Shown in pieces: positions 1 through 5,211 of a stretch of 5,211 nucleotides of DNA (position 1 is the stretch's first letter; each line of letters opens with the position of its first letter). Location: positions 1 to 5,211 of the forward strand of contig JALRCC010000036.1 of NCBI GenBank assembly GCA_023257495.1, written 5' to 3'. A program made the translations under genes and the position numbers. This stretch comes from Rugosibacter sp. (lineage in GTDB: Bacteria > Pseudomonadota > Gammaproteobacteria > Burkholderiales > Rhodocyclaceae). Below the pieces are notes generated by a model. The model did not search any database and was not told where the DNA came from. It saw only the letters and a program-made list of their open reading frames with translations.

Positions 1-1000
1 TCGCCGCATTCAGCACGGCAGGTGCGTTCCCGCCGACCCGCAAAGCTTGATACGCCAGATCAAGACAAGGGAAGCGTGCCAGATCCGGGCGTTCGAACGT
101 CAGCTCACCTATGGCAAACAAATCGAGCTTTTGCACACCAGAATCGATCCGTTGCGGCCACGCCAGAGCATGCGCAATCGGGGTTCGCATGTCCGGATTG
201 CCCAGTTGAGCAAGCACAGAGCCATCCGCATATTCAACCAACGAATGAATAACGCTTTGTGGATGAATCACTACTTCAATACGATCCGCTGGAGCATTAA
301 ACAACCAATGGGCTTCGATGACTTCAAGGCCTTTATTCATCATGGTTGCCGAATCAACGGAAATTTTCTTCCCCATGACCCACTTAGGGTGCGCTACGGC
401 CTGCGCCGGAGTCACGCTCGACAGCGCTTCTAGCGCAATGTCACGAAATGGCCCTCCTGAAGCGGTCAGCAAAATACGGCTGATTCCGGCAGGAGAAAAA
501 TCTCCCGCATATCCTGCGGGCATGGACTGGAAGATCGCATTGTGTTCGCTATCAATAGGCAACAAACACGCGCCGGACTGGCGCACTGCTGCCATGAAAA
601 TATCACCCGCCATGACTAACGCTTCTTTATTGGCCAGCAAAACGCGCTTGCCAGCACTCACCGCCGCCAGCGTGGGCATCAGTCCTGCCGCACCGACAAT
701 CGCCGCCATTACTGCGTCCACCTGAGGCAATCCGGCAATATGTATCAAGGCGTCAGTCCCATGCAAAACCTCGGTGCTCACCCCCTTCGCCAAGAGCAGA
801 TGTGTCAACTGCTGCGCATCCGCCGCACTACCAACCACTGCATACGCGGGATGAAATGCATGACACTGTTCGGCAAGCAATTCGACACGAGTATGACCAC
901 TGAGCGCAACAACTTTATAACGGTCTGGATGGCGCGCCACAACATCAAGCGTGCTCACACCAATGGAGCCTGTTGCGCCAAGAATAGTCAGATTCATCAT
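1..1000 (-). CDS. dxr: 1-deoxy-D-xylulose 5-phosphate reductoisomerase (partial, C-terminus off left edge)
   Basis: Dxr converts 1-deoxy-D-xylulose 5-phosphate to 2-C-methyl-D-erythritol 4-phosphate with NADPH and a divalent metal. It is the first committed step of the MEP isoprenoid pathway and is cytosolic. I translated 333 residues from the ATG at 1000-998. The N-terminal NADPH-binding loop GATGSIG lies at residues 8-14 and [12 protein letters not shown] at 121-132. The metal ligands are in IDSEHN (D150, E152), and LTASGGPF (178-185) holds the substrate-loop serine S181. [19 protein letters not shown] (212-230) carries N222, K223 and E226, preceded by H204; these match the E. coli active-site residues. 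[17 protein letters not shown] follows at 266-282. The frame is still open at the window edge at NAPAVLNAA, so about 60 residues are missing relative to the roughly 398-residue E. coli enzyme. The start overlaps the cdsA stop as ATGA. No Shine-Dalgarno site is visible, which suggests translational coupling. A second in-frame ATG at 997-995 is an equally possible start (MNLTILG). Confidence 0.97.
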   Translation of the reverse strand, partial: MMNLTILGATGSIGVSTLDVVARHPDRYKVVALSGHTRVELLAEQCHAFHPAYAVVGSAADAQQLTHLLLAKGVSTEVLHGTDALIHIAGLPQVDAVMAAIVGAAGLMPTLAAVSAGKRVLLANKEALVMAGDIFMAAVRQSGACLLPIDSEHNAIFQSMPAGYAGDFSPAGISRILLTASGGPFRDIALEALSSVTPAQAVAHPKWVMGKKISVDSATMMNKGLEVIEAHWLFNAPADRIEVVIHPQSVIHSLVEYADGSVLAQLGNPDMRTPIAHALAWPQRIDSGVQKLDLFAIGELTFERPDLARFPCLDLAYQALRVGGNAPAVLNAA

Positions 1001-1009
1001 ACAAAAAAA
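997..1009 (-). other. T-TTT-TTT slippery heptamer at the cdsA/dxr ATGA overlap
   Basis: On the minus strand the cdsA codons TAT TTT TTT GTA TGA contain seven consecutive T (1009-1003). They are phased as X-XXY-YYZ, the layout of a -1 frameshift heptamer. The dxr frame is the -1 frame, because its ATG begins at 1000 inside the GTA codon. A slip would read F-F-C-M-M-N-L and continue into Dxr. The heptamer and phase are seen directly. Any frameshifting is inference: I see neither a strong upstream Shine-Dalgarno-like stimulator nor a convincing downstream stem. The plainest reading is two ordinary Phe codons in a membrane-protein tail next to a coupling overlap. Confidence 0.4.
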
Positions 1010-1797
1010 TATACTAGCAACGCAGCCAGCGGCAAGGTGGATGTCAAGCTGTCGATACGATCCAGCACGCCGCCATGACCAGGCAACAACCCGCTGCTAT
1101 CCTTGATACCCACTTGGCGCTTCAAGAGCGACTCAAACAAATCGCCCAATACACTAATCACTGTCAGCAGCGGCAAGATCACCGCCAACTGACCCCAGTG
1201 CAGGGGACTCTTTACAGGAGAATAAACCAGCAGACACAAGCCATAGACCCCTACGCCCAACAGCGCTCCGACAACGCCTTCCCAGGTTTTACCAGGGCTG
1301 ATGGTGGGGGCTAATTTATGGCGACCAAACGCACGACCTGAGAAATATGCCCCGATATCAGCTACCCAAACAATCGCCATCGTTGCCAGTAGCAGCCATG
1401 GGCTGACGCTGTACAAAAATATCATTGCAGCCCATGTGGGCAGGATCACCAGAAACCCTATGGAATAGCCAAAAAAATCATTGCCGCTCAGGCTCCAGTG
1501 CCGCCACAGCCAAAAAGGCACGATGGTTAACCAGAACACCACGGAAATCATCAGCAGAATGGGCGTTAATGTTGCGGCAAGAACATACACTTGCCAGCAG
1601 AACAGCAGCAAGACAAAGGCATACATGATGCGCGCTGGTTGAGCTTGCCGCATCAAGCCGCCCCATTCCCAGGCAGCGCTTGCAGCAATCGCTGCAAAAG
1701 CGAGCGCTGCAGCAACAGTTGAAAACGAAAACAGCACCACACCCAACCCTGCTACCAAGCCCAGTGCGGTGATCACTCGTTGCTGAAGATTGGACAT
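997..1797 (-). CDS. cdsA: Phosphatidate cytidylyltransferase (CDP-diglyceride synthase)
   Basis: CdsA is an integral inner-membrane enzyme that joins phosphatidic acid and CTP into CDP-diacylglycerol, the precursor of the bacterial phospholipids. The 266-residue product starts [14 protein letters not shown] and consists mostly of hydrophobic segments. The approximate spans are 9-25, 27-46, 58-76, 78-97, 111-130, 134-152, 175-192 and 203-218. The conserved block [19 protein letters not shown] is at 143-161, followed by SPGKTWEG at 167-174. The family signature runs from S223 through K226-R227 and K232-D233 to HGGVLDRID at 241-249, with the expected acidic residues D219, D246 and D249. The frame extends 58 codons further upstream, but that extension would overlap uppS by 122 bases and does not resemble a CdsA N-terminus, so I chose the ATG at 1797-1795. 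Only a weak, distant AGG lies upstream of it. The gene starts 52 bases after uppS and its stop overlaps the dxr start. The last codons contain a run of seven T. Confidence 0.97.
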   Translation of the reverse strand: MSNLQQRVITALGLVAGLGVVLFSFSTVAAALAFAAIAASAAWEWGGLMRQAQPARIMYAFVLLLFCWQVYVLAATLTPILLMISVVFWLTIVPFWLWRHWSLSGNDFFGYSIGFLVILPTWAAMIFLYSVSPWLLLATMAIVWVADIGAYFSGRAFGRHKLAPTISPGKTWEGVVGALLGVGVYGLCLLVYSPVKSPLHWGQLAVILPLLTVISVLGDLFESLLKRQVGIKDSSGLLPGHGGVLDRIDSLTSTLPLAALLVYFFV

Positions 1798-1814
1798 GTT
1801 GTTTGCTATACGCC

Positions 1815-1831
1815 TGTCAATGACAAAGTCA
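1815..1831. repeat. Overlapping short inverted repeats in the uppS-cdsA spacer
   Basis: The 11-base TGTCA-A-TGACA (1815-1825) is a perfect inverted repeat around one base. It overlaps a second one, TGAC-AAA-GTCA (1821-1831), so three alternating half-sites sit in 17 bases. The element lies 18-34 bases upstream of the cdsA start, in the 52-base gap after uppS. It could be a small operator or a weak RNA hairpin, or it could be chance. I recognise no specific regulator site. Confidence 0.3.
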
Positions 1832-1849
1832 CTGCTTGTTAGGACAGCC

Positions 1850-2650
1850 TCATAAAGTCGGCGCTGGTGACACGGTGACCGAGCTTGTTTGAGCATTTGT
1901 CTGTTCGTGTAACTGATCGCCAGTACGCCCGAAACGACGCTCGCGCTGCTGGTAGGAAAGAATCGCTTCACTTAATGCAGATGCAGTGAAGTCAGGCCAT
2001 AACGTATCGGTAAAATAAAATTCGCTGTAGGCCAATTGCCACAACAAAAAATTGCTGATGCGCTGCTCCCCGCCCGTACGAATGAACAGATCGGGCTCAG
2101 GCGCATATGCCATCATCAAATAAGGAATCAAATCAGCTTCGGTGTAATGTCCGATTTTTTCGGGATGAGCCAGCATTAACTGATTAGCCGCCTGCAAAAT
2201 ATCCCAGCGCCCGCCATAGTTGGCGGCAATGGTCAATGTCAGGCGCGTATTGTTGGCGGTCAGCGCCTCGCTTTCGCGGATCAAGGCTAGCAACCTTGGC
2301 TCAAAAGCCTGCAAATCGCCCACGACATGCAAACAGACGCCGTTCGCATGCAATTTGCCAACCTCGCCCTGTAGGGCAGAGACAAAAAGGTTCATTAAAA
2401 ATGAGACCTCCTCGGCAGGCCGACGCCAGTTTTCTGAAGAAAAAGCAAACAGGGTCAGGTACTCGATGCCCTGTGCAATGCAGGCTTTCACCATCGCACG
2501 AACGGTATCAACGCCTCGCTTATGACCCGCCACTCGCGGCAAGAAACGCTTTTTTGCCCAGCGTCCATTGCCATCCATAATCATGGCAACATGACGTGGG
2601 ATATCGCTGACAGAGGGAACAGCCTGGGTTGAACTTGTGAATTTTGCCAT
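1850..2650 (-). CDS. uppS: Undecaprenyl diphosphate synthase (cis-prenyltransferase)
   Basis: UppS (IspU) adds eight isopentenyl diphosphates in cis to farnesyl diphosphate. The C55 product is the lipid carrier for peptidoglycan and other envelope polysaccharides. The 266-residue protein carries all the family motifs in order. [15 protein letters not shown] at 20-34 has the catalytic/metal-binding D26. AGHKRG has H43. [11 protein letters not shown] at 68-78 has the conserved N74 and W75. [11 protein letters not shown] is at 141-151. [19 protein letters not shown] at 187-205 has R191 and R197, and [15 protein letters not shown] at 207-221 has E210. Q196 replaces the E. coli histidine, a substitution common in the family. 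The protein is about 13 residues longer than the E. coli enzyme, mostly in a Ser/Thr-rich C-terminal tail (about 245-266) after the conserved RERRFG. The start at 2650-2648 is the first available and is preceded by a weak purine stretch (GAGAAGAAG). The gene lies 54 bases after frr with no terminator between them. Confidence 0.97.
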   Translation of the reverse strand: MAKFTSSTQAVPSVSDIPRHVAMIMDGNGRWAKKRFLPRVAGHKRGVDTVRAMVKACIAQGIEYLTLFAFSSENWRRPAEEVSFLMNLFVSALQGEVGKLHANGVCLHVVGDLQAFEPRLLALIRESEALTANNTRLTLTIAANYGGRWDILQAANQLMLAHPEKIGHYTEADLIPYLMMAYAPEPDLFIRTGGEQRISNFLLWQLAYSEFYFTDTLWPDFTASALSEAILSYQQRERRFGRTGDQLHEQTNAQTSSVTVSPAPTL

Positions 2651-2704
2651 GAGAGCTTCTTCTCAGTTCGGGCAGGAAAGGACTATGACACGGGTTAAAG
2701 CAGG

Positions 2705-3262
2705 TCAAACGACCATCAAGTCTTTTTCTTTATCGGCTAGCAGCTTGTCCACCTCATGCACAGAGCGATCAGTCAATTTTTGGATATCGTCTTGTGCACG
2801 ACGTTCGTCATCTTCAGAAATTTCTTTACTCTTTAACGCATCCTTAAGATGCGTATTAGCATCGCGGCGTAAATTGCGTATGGCAATCTTGGCATTTTCA
2901 CCTTCATGCTTTACCACTTTGATCAAGTCGCGACGCCGCTCCTCGGTCAAGGCCGGCATTGGCACACGGATCACATCTCCTTGTGTCGCCGGGTTTAGCC
3001 CCAGATCAGCATCCCGAATGGCTTTTTCAACCTTGGACACCATGGGTTTTTCCCACGGCTGCACACCAATGGTTCGCGCATCGAGCAGAGTGATATTTGC
3101 CACTTGGTTGATCGGCATCAGCGAACCATAATAATCGACCTGAACATGATCCAGTATGCCCGTATGCGCCCGGCCAGTGCGTACTTTGGCCAGATCAGCT
3201 TGCAACGACTCCAGACTTTTTTGCATTTTTTGTTCGGTGATTTTTTTTAGCTCGGGGATCAT
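2705..3262 (-). CDS. frr: Ribosome recycling factor
   Basis: RRF works with EF-G to split the post-termination ribosome into subunits. The 185-residue product matches the usual RRF length. The N-terminal helix [20 protein letters not shown] is followed by the signature [23 protein letters not shown] (about 25-47). Domain II spans roughly 31-104 and includes the MPINQVANI and QPWEKPM segments. The return helix begins [28 protein letters not shown], and the last helix ends at DKEKDLMVV. The frame could start one codon earlier at a TTG (3265-3263). I prefer the ATG at 3262-3260 because AGGAG (3274-3270) is spaced seven bases from it and the length then fits. The gene lies 54 bases downstream of pyrH. 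The first codons are A-rich, with runs of eight, six and six A, which is favourable for initiation but also a possible slippage site. Confidence 0.98.
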   Translation of the reverse strand: MIPELKKITEQKMQKSLESLQADLAKVRTGRAHTGILDHVQVDYYGSLMPINQVANITLLDARTIGVQPWEKPMVSKVEKAIRDADLGLNPATQGDVIRVPMPALTEERRRDLIKVVKHEGENAKIAIRNLRRDANTHLKDALKSKEISEDDERRAQDDIQKLTDRSVHEVDKLLADKEKDLMVV

Positions 3263-3269
3263 CAAAAGA

Positions 3270-3274
3270 CTCCT
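3270..3274 (-). promoter_or_regulatory. Ribosome binding site of frr
   Basis: AGGAG on the minus strand is followed by the seven-base spacer TCTTTTG and then the ATG at 3262. The spacing to the competing TTG at 3265 would be only four bases, so this site decides the frr start. The surrounding TCAGGAGTC is identical to the sequence upstream of tsf. Confidence 0.8.
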
Positions 3275-3316
3275 GAATTAAACGCTTTCATACGTGCTGC
3301 ACATGGCCTAACAGAT

Positions 3317-4033
3317 TTAAACGTGAACCAGTGTTCCTTCGTCTTCGCCCATCACCACCCGCAAAAGCGCGCCTGATTTAAAAATTGAAAACACATTGAT
3401 TGGCAGCTTTTGGTCACGGCACAAGGCAAATGCAGTCGCATCCATGACAGCGAGATTACGTTGAATCACTTCATCAAAACTGATGCGTGCAAACCGCGTT
3501 GCCGCAGCATCCTTTTTAGGATCCGCAGTATAAATACCATCAACCTTTGTTGCTTTCAATACAATTTCAGCGCCAATTTCCGCACCGCGCAGCGCTGCGG
3601 CGGTATCTGTCGTAAAAAAGGGATTGCCCGTACCCGCAGCAAAAATAACGACTTTACCTTCTTCAAGGTAACGAATTGCCTTGCCACGAATATAGGGCTC
3701 AACCACTTGGTCAACATTGAGCGCAGACTGCACACGGGCAGCAAGCCCGGCCTGGCGCATGGCATCTGACAATGCCATGCCGTTCATCACCGTCGCCAAC
3801 ATGCCCATGTAATCTGCTGTCGCTCGATCCATGCCGGTAGCCACACCCGACATGCCACGGAAAATATTGCCTCCGCCAATAACCACACCGACCTCAACTC
3901 CCAGATCGACCACACCTTTAATTTCAGCCACAATGCTATTGAGCATCGGGGTATTGATGCCATAAGCATCACCCCCCATTAGCGCCTCGCCCGAAAGCTT
4001 GAGCAAAATACGGCGAAATTTCAGTTCGGCCAT
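3317..4033 (-). CDS. pyrH: UMP kinase (uridylate kinase)
   Basis: PyrH phosphorylates UMP to UDP with ATP in pyrimidine nucleotide synthesis. It is a cytosolic homohexamer of the amino-acid kinase fold, typically activated by GTP and inhibited by UTP. The product is 238 residues (E. coli 241). The N-terminal nucleotide-binding LLKLSGEAL is at 10-18 with K12. The glycine-rich IGGGNIFRG is at 52-60. The UMP-binding region [17 protein letters not shown] spans 68-84 with R70 and D74. [16 protein letters not shown] is at 134-149, and the ATP-site [16 protein letters not shown] is at 160-175. The C-terminus is [13 protein letters not shown]. The start lies only three bases after the tsf stop. A weak GGAAG (4048-4044) inside the tsf end is ten bases upstream, so translation is probably coupled to tsf. 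All expected active-site motifs are intact. Confidence 0.98.
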   Translation of the reverse strand: MAELKFRRILLKLSGEALMGGDAYGINTPMLNSIVAEIKGVVDLGVEVGVVIGGGNIFRGMSGVATGMDRATADYMGMLATVMNGMALSDAMRQAGLAARVQSALNVDQVVEPYIRGKAIRYLEEGKVVIFAAGTGNPFFTTDTAAALRGAEIGAEIVLKATKVDGIYTADPKKDAAATRFARISFDEVIQRNLAVMDATAFALCRDQKLPINVFSIFKSGALLRVVMGEDEGTLVHV

Positions 4034-4036
4034 GTA

Positions 4037-4933
4037 CTACTTGCTTCCGGCAGCGGCGGCTTGAGCAGCAACTTCAGCGGCAAAGTCTGTCACTTTTTTC
4101 TCGATGCCTTCACCCACGACATACAGAGCAAAACTGGCCACTGAAGCACCCTTGGCTTGCAAAAGCTGCTCGATGGTTTGCTTACCATCTGCGGCTTTAA
4201 CGAATACCTGGCCTAGCAAAGTGACATCGCGCAAATATTTTTGCACCGTGCCTTCAGCGATTTTTTCCAACATCGCTTCAGGCTTGCCTGATTCACGCGC
4301 TTTCTCCACGGCGATACGACGCTCTGTTTCCAACAGTTCAGCAGGAACTCCGGAGGCATCCAGCGACTTTGGTTTAGATGCTGCAATATGCATCGCAATA
4401 TCCTTAGCCAAAGTTTCATCGCCACCCACCATATCCACCATGACTCCAATTTTTGAGCCACCATGAATATATGAAGCCAGCTTACCTTTTGCCTCAAAGC
4501 GCACGAAACGCCGCAAGCTCATGTTTTCGCCAATTTTCCCAACCAACGCCATGCGCACAGACTCAACTGTGCCGCCGTTCAACTCTAGCGCAGATAACGC
4601 AGCAACATCCGCCGGATTTTTTGTGGCAACCAAAGCGGCGCAATCAGCAGCCAGCTTCAGAAAGTCATCATTCTTGGCAACAAAATCAGTTTCCGAGTTG
4701 ATTTCCAGAATACTGCCCAACTTGCCATCAGCGCTGATATGCATGGCAACCACACCTTCAGCCGCGACGCGACTTGCCGCCTTGGATGCCTTGCTACCGA
4801 GCTTAACGCGCAGAATTTCTTCTGCTTTATCCATTTCGCCATTGGCTTCTGTTAGCGCTTTTTTGCACTCCATCATGGGTGCATCGGTCTTTTCGCGCAG
4901 TTCCTTGACCATACTTGCGGTAATTTCCGCCAT
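4037..4933 (-). CDS. tsf: Translation elongation factor Ts
   Basis: EF-Ts is the guanine nucleotide exchange factor that recycles EF-Tu from its GDP to its GTP form. The 298-residue protein begins [20 protein letters not shown] with the N-terminal UBA-like domain (about 1-55, including [13 protein letters not shown] at 20-32). The EF-Tu-contacting signature [14 protein letters not shown] is at 78-91; its D83 and F84 correspond to the E. coli residues that disturb the Mg/nucleotide site. The dimerisation core includes [20 protein letters not shown] (140-159). A coiled-coil-like helical stretch around 200-235 follows, and the tail is Ala-rich ([14 protein letters not shown]). The frame can be extended six codons to a TTG at 4951, but AGGAG lies inside that extension with ideal spacing to the ATG at 4933, so I chose the ATG. 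The gene is separated from rpsB by a terminator hairpin and from pyrH by three bases. Confidence 0.98.
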   Translation of the reverse strand: MAEITASMVKELREKTDAPMMECKKALTEANGEMDKAEEILRVKLGSKASKAASRVAAEGVVAMHISADGKLGSILEINSETDFVAKNDDFLKLAADCAALVATKNPADVAALSALELNGGTVESVRMALVGKIGENMSLRRFVRFEAKGKLASYIHGGSKIGVMVDMVGGDETLAKDIAMHIAASKPKSLDASGVPAELLETERRIAVEKARESGKPEAMLEKIAEGTVQKYLRDVTLLGQVFVKAADGKQTIEQLLQAKGASVASFALYVVGEGIEKKVTDFAAEVAAQAAAAGSK

Positions 4934-4939
4934 CTTTGA

Positions 4940-4944
4940 CTCCT
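4940..4944 (-). promoter_or_regulatory. Ribosome binding site of tsf
   Basis: AGGAG on the minus strand is followed by the six-base spacer TCAAAG and the ATG at 4933-4931. This rules out the in-frame TTG at 4951, which lies upstream of the site. The nine bases TCAGGAGTC recur upstream of frr. Confidence 0.85.
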
Positions 4945-4967
4945 GATTCAATCAAATACAACACATC

Positions 4968-5013
4968 AAAAAACGGGGGGGCCTTATAGATAAATCACCT
5001 AAAGAGCCCCCCG
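4968..5013 (-). terminator. Rho-independent terminator/attenuator between rpsB and tsf
   Basis: Read on the minus strand, CGGGGGG (5013-5007) pairs perfectly with CCCCCCG (4980-4974), giving seven G-C/C-G pairs. It is followed directly by six T (4973-4968). The 26 bases between the arms can form a weaker upper helix (5001-4997 with 4987-4991, loop 4992-4996). The hairpin begins 20 bases after the rpsB stop and ends about 34 bases before the tsf start, so it would terminate part of the transcripts after rpsB. The plus strand has no T-run after the stem, so it is not bidirectional. The structure is seen in sequence; its efficiency is inferred. Partial read-through must occur unless tsf has its own promoter, for which I see no convincing -35/-10 pair in the remaining 34 bases. 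Confidence 0.85.
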
Positions 5014-5033
5014 CCATAACCCGCAAAAATCAA

Positions 5034-5211
5034 TTACGCTGCGGATGCATCCTCTTCATCTACTTCAATAAATTCTTCTTCGCCCGCAAGTTCCTGAACC
5101 AGATCACCCATCGCCTGATTTTTACCCTCCAGAACAGCGTCAGCCATACCGCGAGCATATAAGCGAATCGCACGCGTGGAGTCATCGTTACCAGGAATGA
5201 CATAATCAACA
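5034..5211 (-). CDS. rpsB: 30S ribosomal protein S2 (partial, C-terminal end only)
   Basis: S2 is a late-assembling small-subunit protein on the solvent side of the 30S subunit, needed for S1 binding. Only the last 58 residues and a TAA stop (5036-5034) are in the window; the start lies off the right edge. [20 protein letters not shown] matches the conserved S2 C-terminal block (E. coli VDFVIPGNDDAIRAV) and is followed by [10 protein letters not shown]. The end is strongly acidic ([16 protein letters not shown]), a tail that varies among S2 proteins. Its place directly upstream of tsf is the usual rpsB-tsf arrangement. In E. coli S2 represses this operon by binding the rpsB leader, which is not visible here. 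Confidence 0.96.
   Translation of the reverse strand, partial: VDYVIPGNDDSTRAIRLYARGMADAVLEGKNQAMGDLVQELAGEEEFIEVDEEDASAA

Noticed and set aside
318..725. 135-codon plus-strand open frame opposite dxr
   Set aside because: It is a shadow of the conserved dxr frame and contains no recognisable motif. The overlapping plus-strand frames at 22-252, 47-433 and 740-1078 are rejected for the same reason.
1798..1971. 58-codon N-terminal extension of cdsA starting MKRFFPTSS
   Set aside because: It would overlap the conserved uppS 3' end by 122 bases, has no family similarity, and the ATG at 1797 gives a normal CdsA N-terminus.
2651..2664. Possible small hairpin GAGA-AGAAGC-TCTC just before the uppS start
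   Set aside because: It has only four pairs, is unlikely to be stable, and probably reflects the purine-rich ribosome binding region.
2520..2708. 62-codon minus-strand frame across the frr-uppS spacer (MTCFNPCHS)
   Set aside because: It starts at a TTG, mostly overlaps the uppS N-terminus in another frame, and shows no motif.
2637..3131. 164-codon plus-strand open frame opposite frr
   Set aside because: It lies antisense to the clearly conserved frr. Its Ser/Arg-rich composition is what reverse-reading a coding frame gives, and no recognisable domain is present.
3263..3316. Possible promoter in the pyrH-frr spacer (TTTAAT as a -10)
   Set aside because: No acceptable -35 element at 16-18 bases spacing; the AT-rich bases lie next to the ribosome binding site.
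4521..4946. 141-codon plus-strand open frame opposite tsf
   Set aside because: It is antisense to tsf, rich in Ser/Ala as expected from the complement of tsf codons, and has no visible family signature.
4934..4951. Upstream TTG start for tsf adding six residues
   Set aside because: The AGGAG at 4944-4940 lies inside this extension and is ideally spaced to the ATG at 4933; EF-Ts proteins begin with MAEIT-like sequence.

Overview
This window is a fully packed housekeeping operon segment in which every supported gene is on the minus strand. In transcription order (right to left) it reads rpsB (3' end only), tsf, pyrH, frr, uppS, cdsA and dxr (5' part only). This is the conserved bacterial rpsB-tsf-pyrH-frr cluster joined to genes for isoprenoid, undecaprenyl and phospholipid precursor synthesis. 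The order frr-uppS-cdsA-dxr differs from Escherichia coli (frr-dxr-uppS-cdsA). It fits, from memory, beta-proteobacteria and pseudomonads. The protein sequences look beta-proteobacterial (Nitrosomonadales-like by impression), but genus-level placement is inference. Base composition looks close to balanced and even across the window, with no sign of transferred DNA.

Layout. 5034-5211 is the C-terminal end of ribosomal protein S2. The 100-base rpsB-tsf spacer (4934-5033) holds a G/C-rich hairpin followed by six U on the minus strand, an intrinsic terminator or attenuator inside the operon. tsf (4037-4933) is followed after only 3 bases by pyrH (3317-4033). frr (2705-3262) and uppS (1850-2650) follow after 54-base spacers. 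cdsA (997-1797) follows after 52 bases, and dxr (1-1000, running off the left edge) overlaps cdsA by 4 bases (ATGA). No stretch over 300 bases lacks a gene.

How the genes work together. S2, EF-Ts and the ribosome recycling factor serve translation. UMP kinase supplies UDP/UTP and, through CTP, one CdsA substrate. Dxr commits carbon to the MEP isoprenoid pathway. UppS turns the resulting prenyl diphosphates into undecaprenyl diphosphate for cell wall synthesis. CdsA makes CDP-diacylglycerol for phospholipids. The segment therefore couples protein synthesis capacity with envelope precursor supply.

I found no mobile element, CRISPR array, tRNA, or undescribed system. The points worth a second look are small: the intercistronic terminator, an in-frame T-TTT-TTT slippery heptamer at the cdsA/dxr overlap that would fuse the two frames by a -1 slip, A-tracts at the start of frr, and a short inverted repeat upstream of cdsA, which lacks a clear Shine-Dalgarno site.
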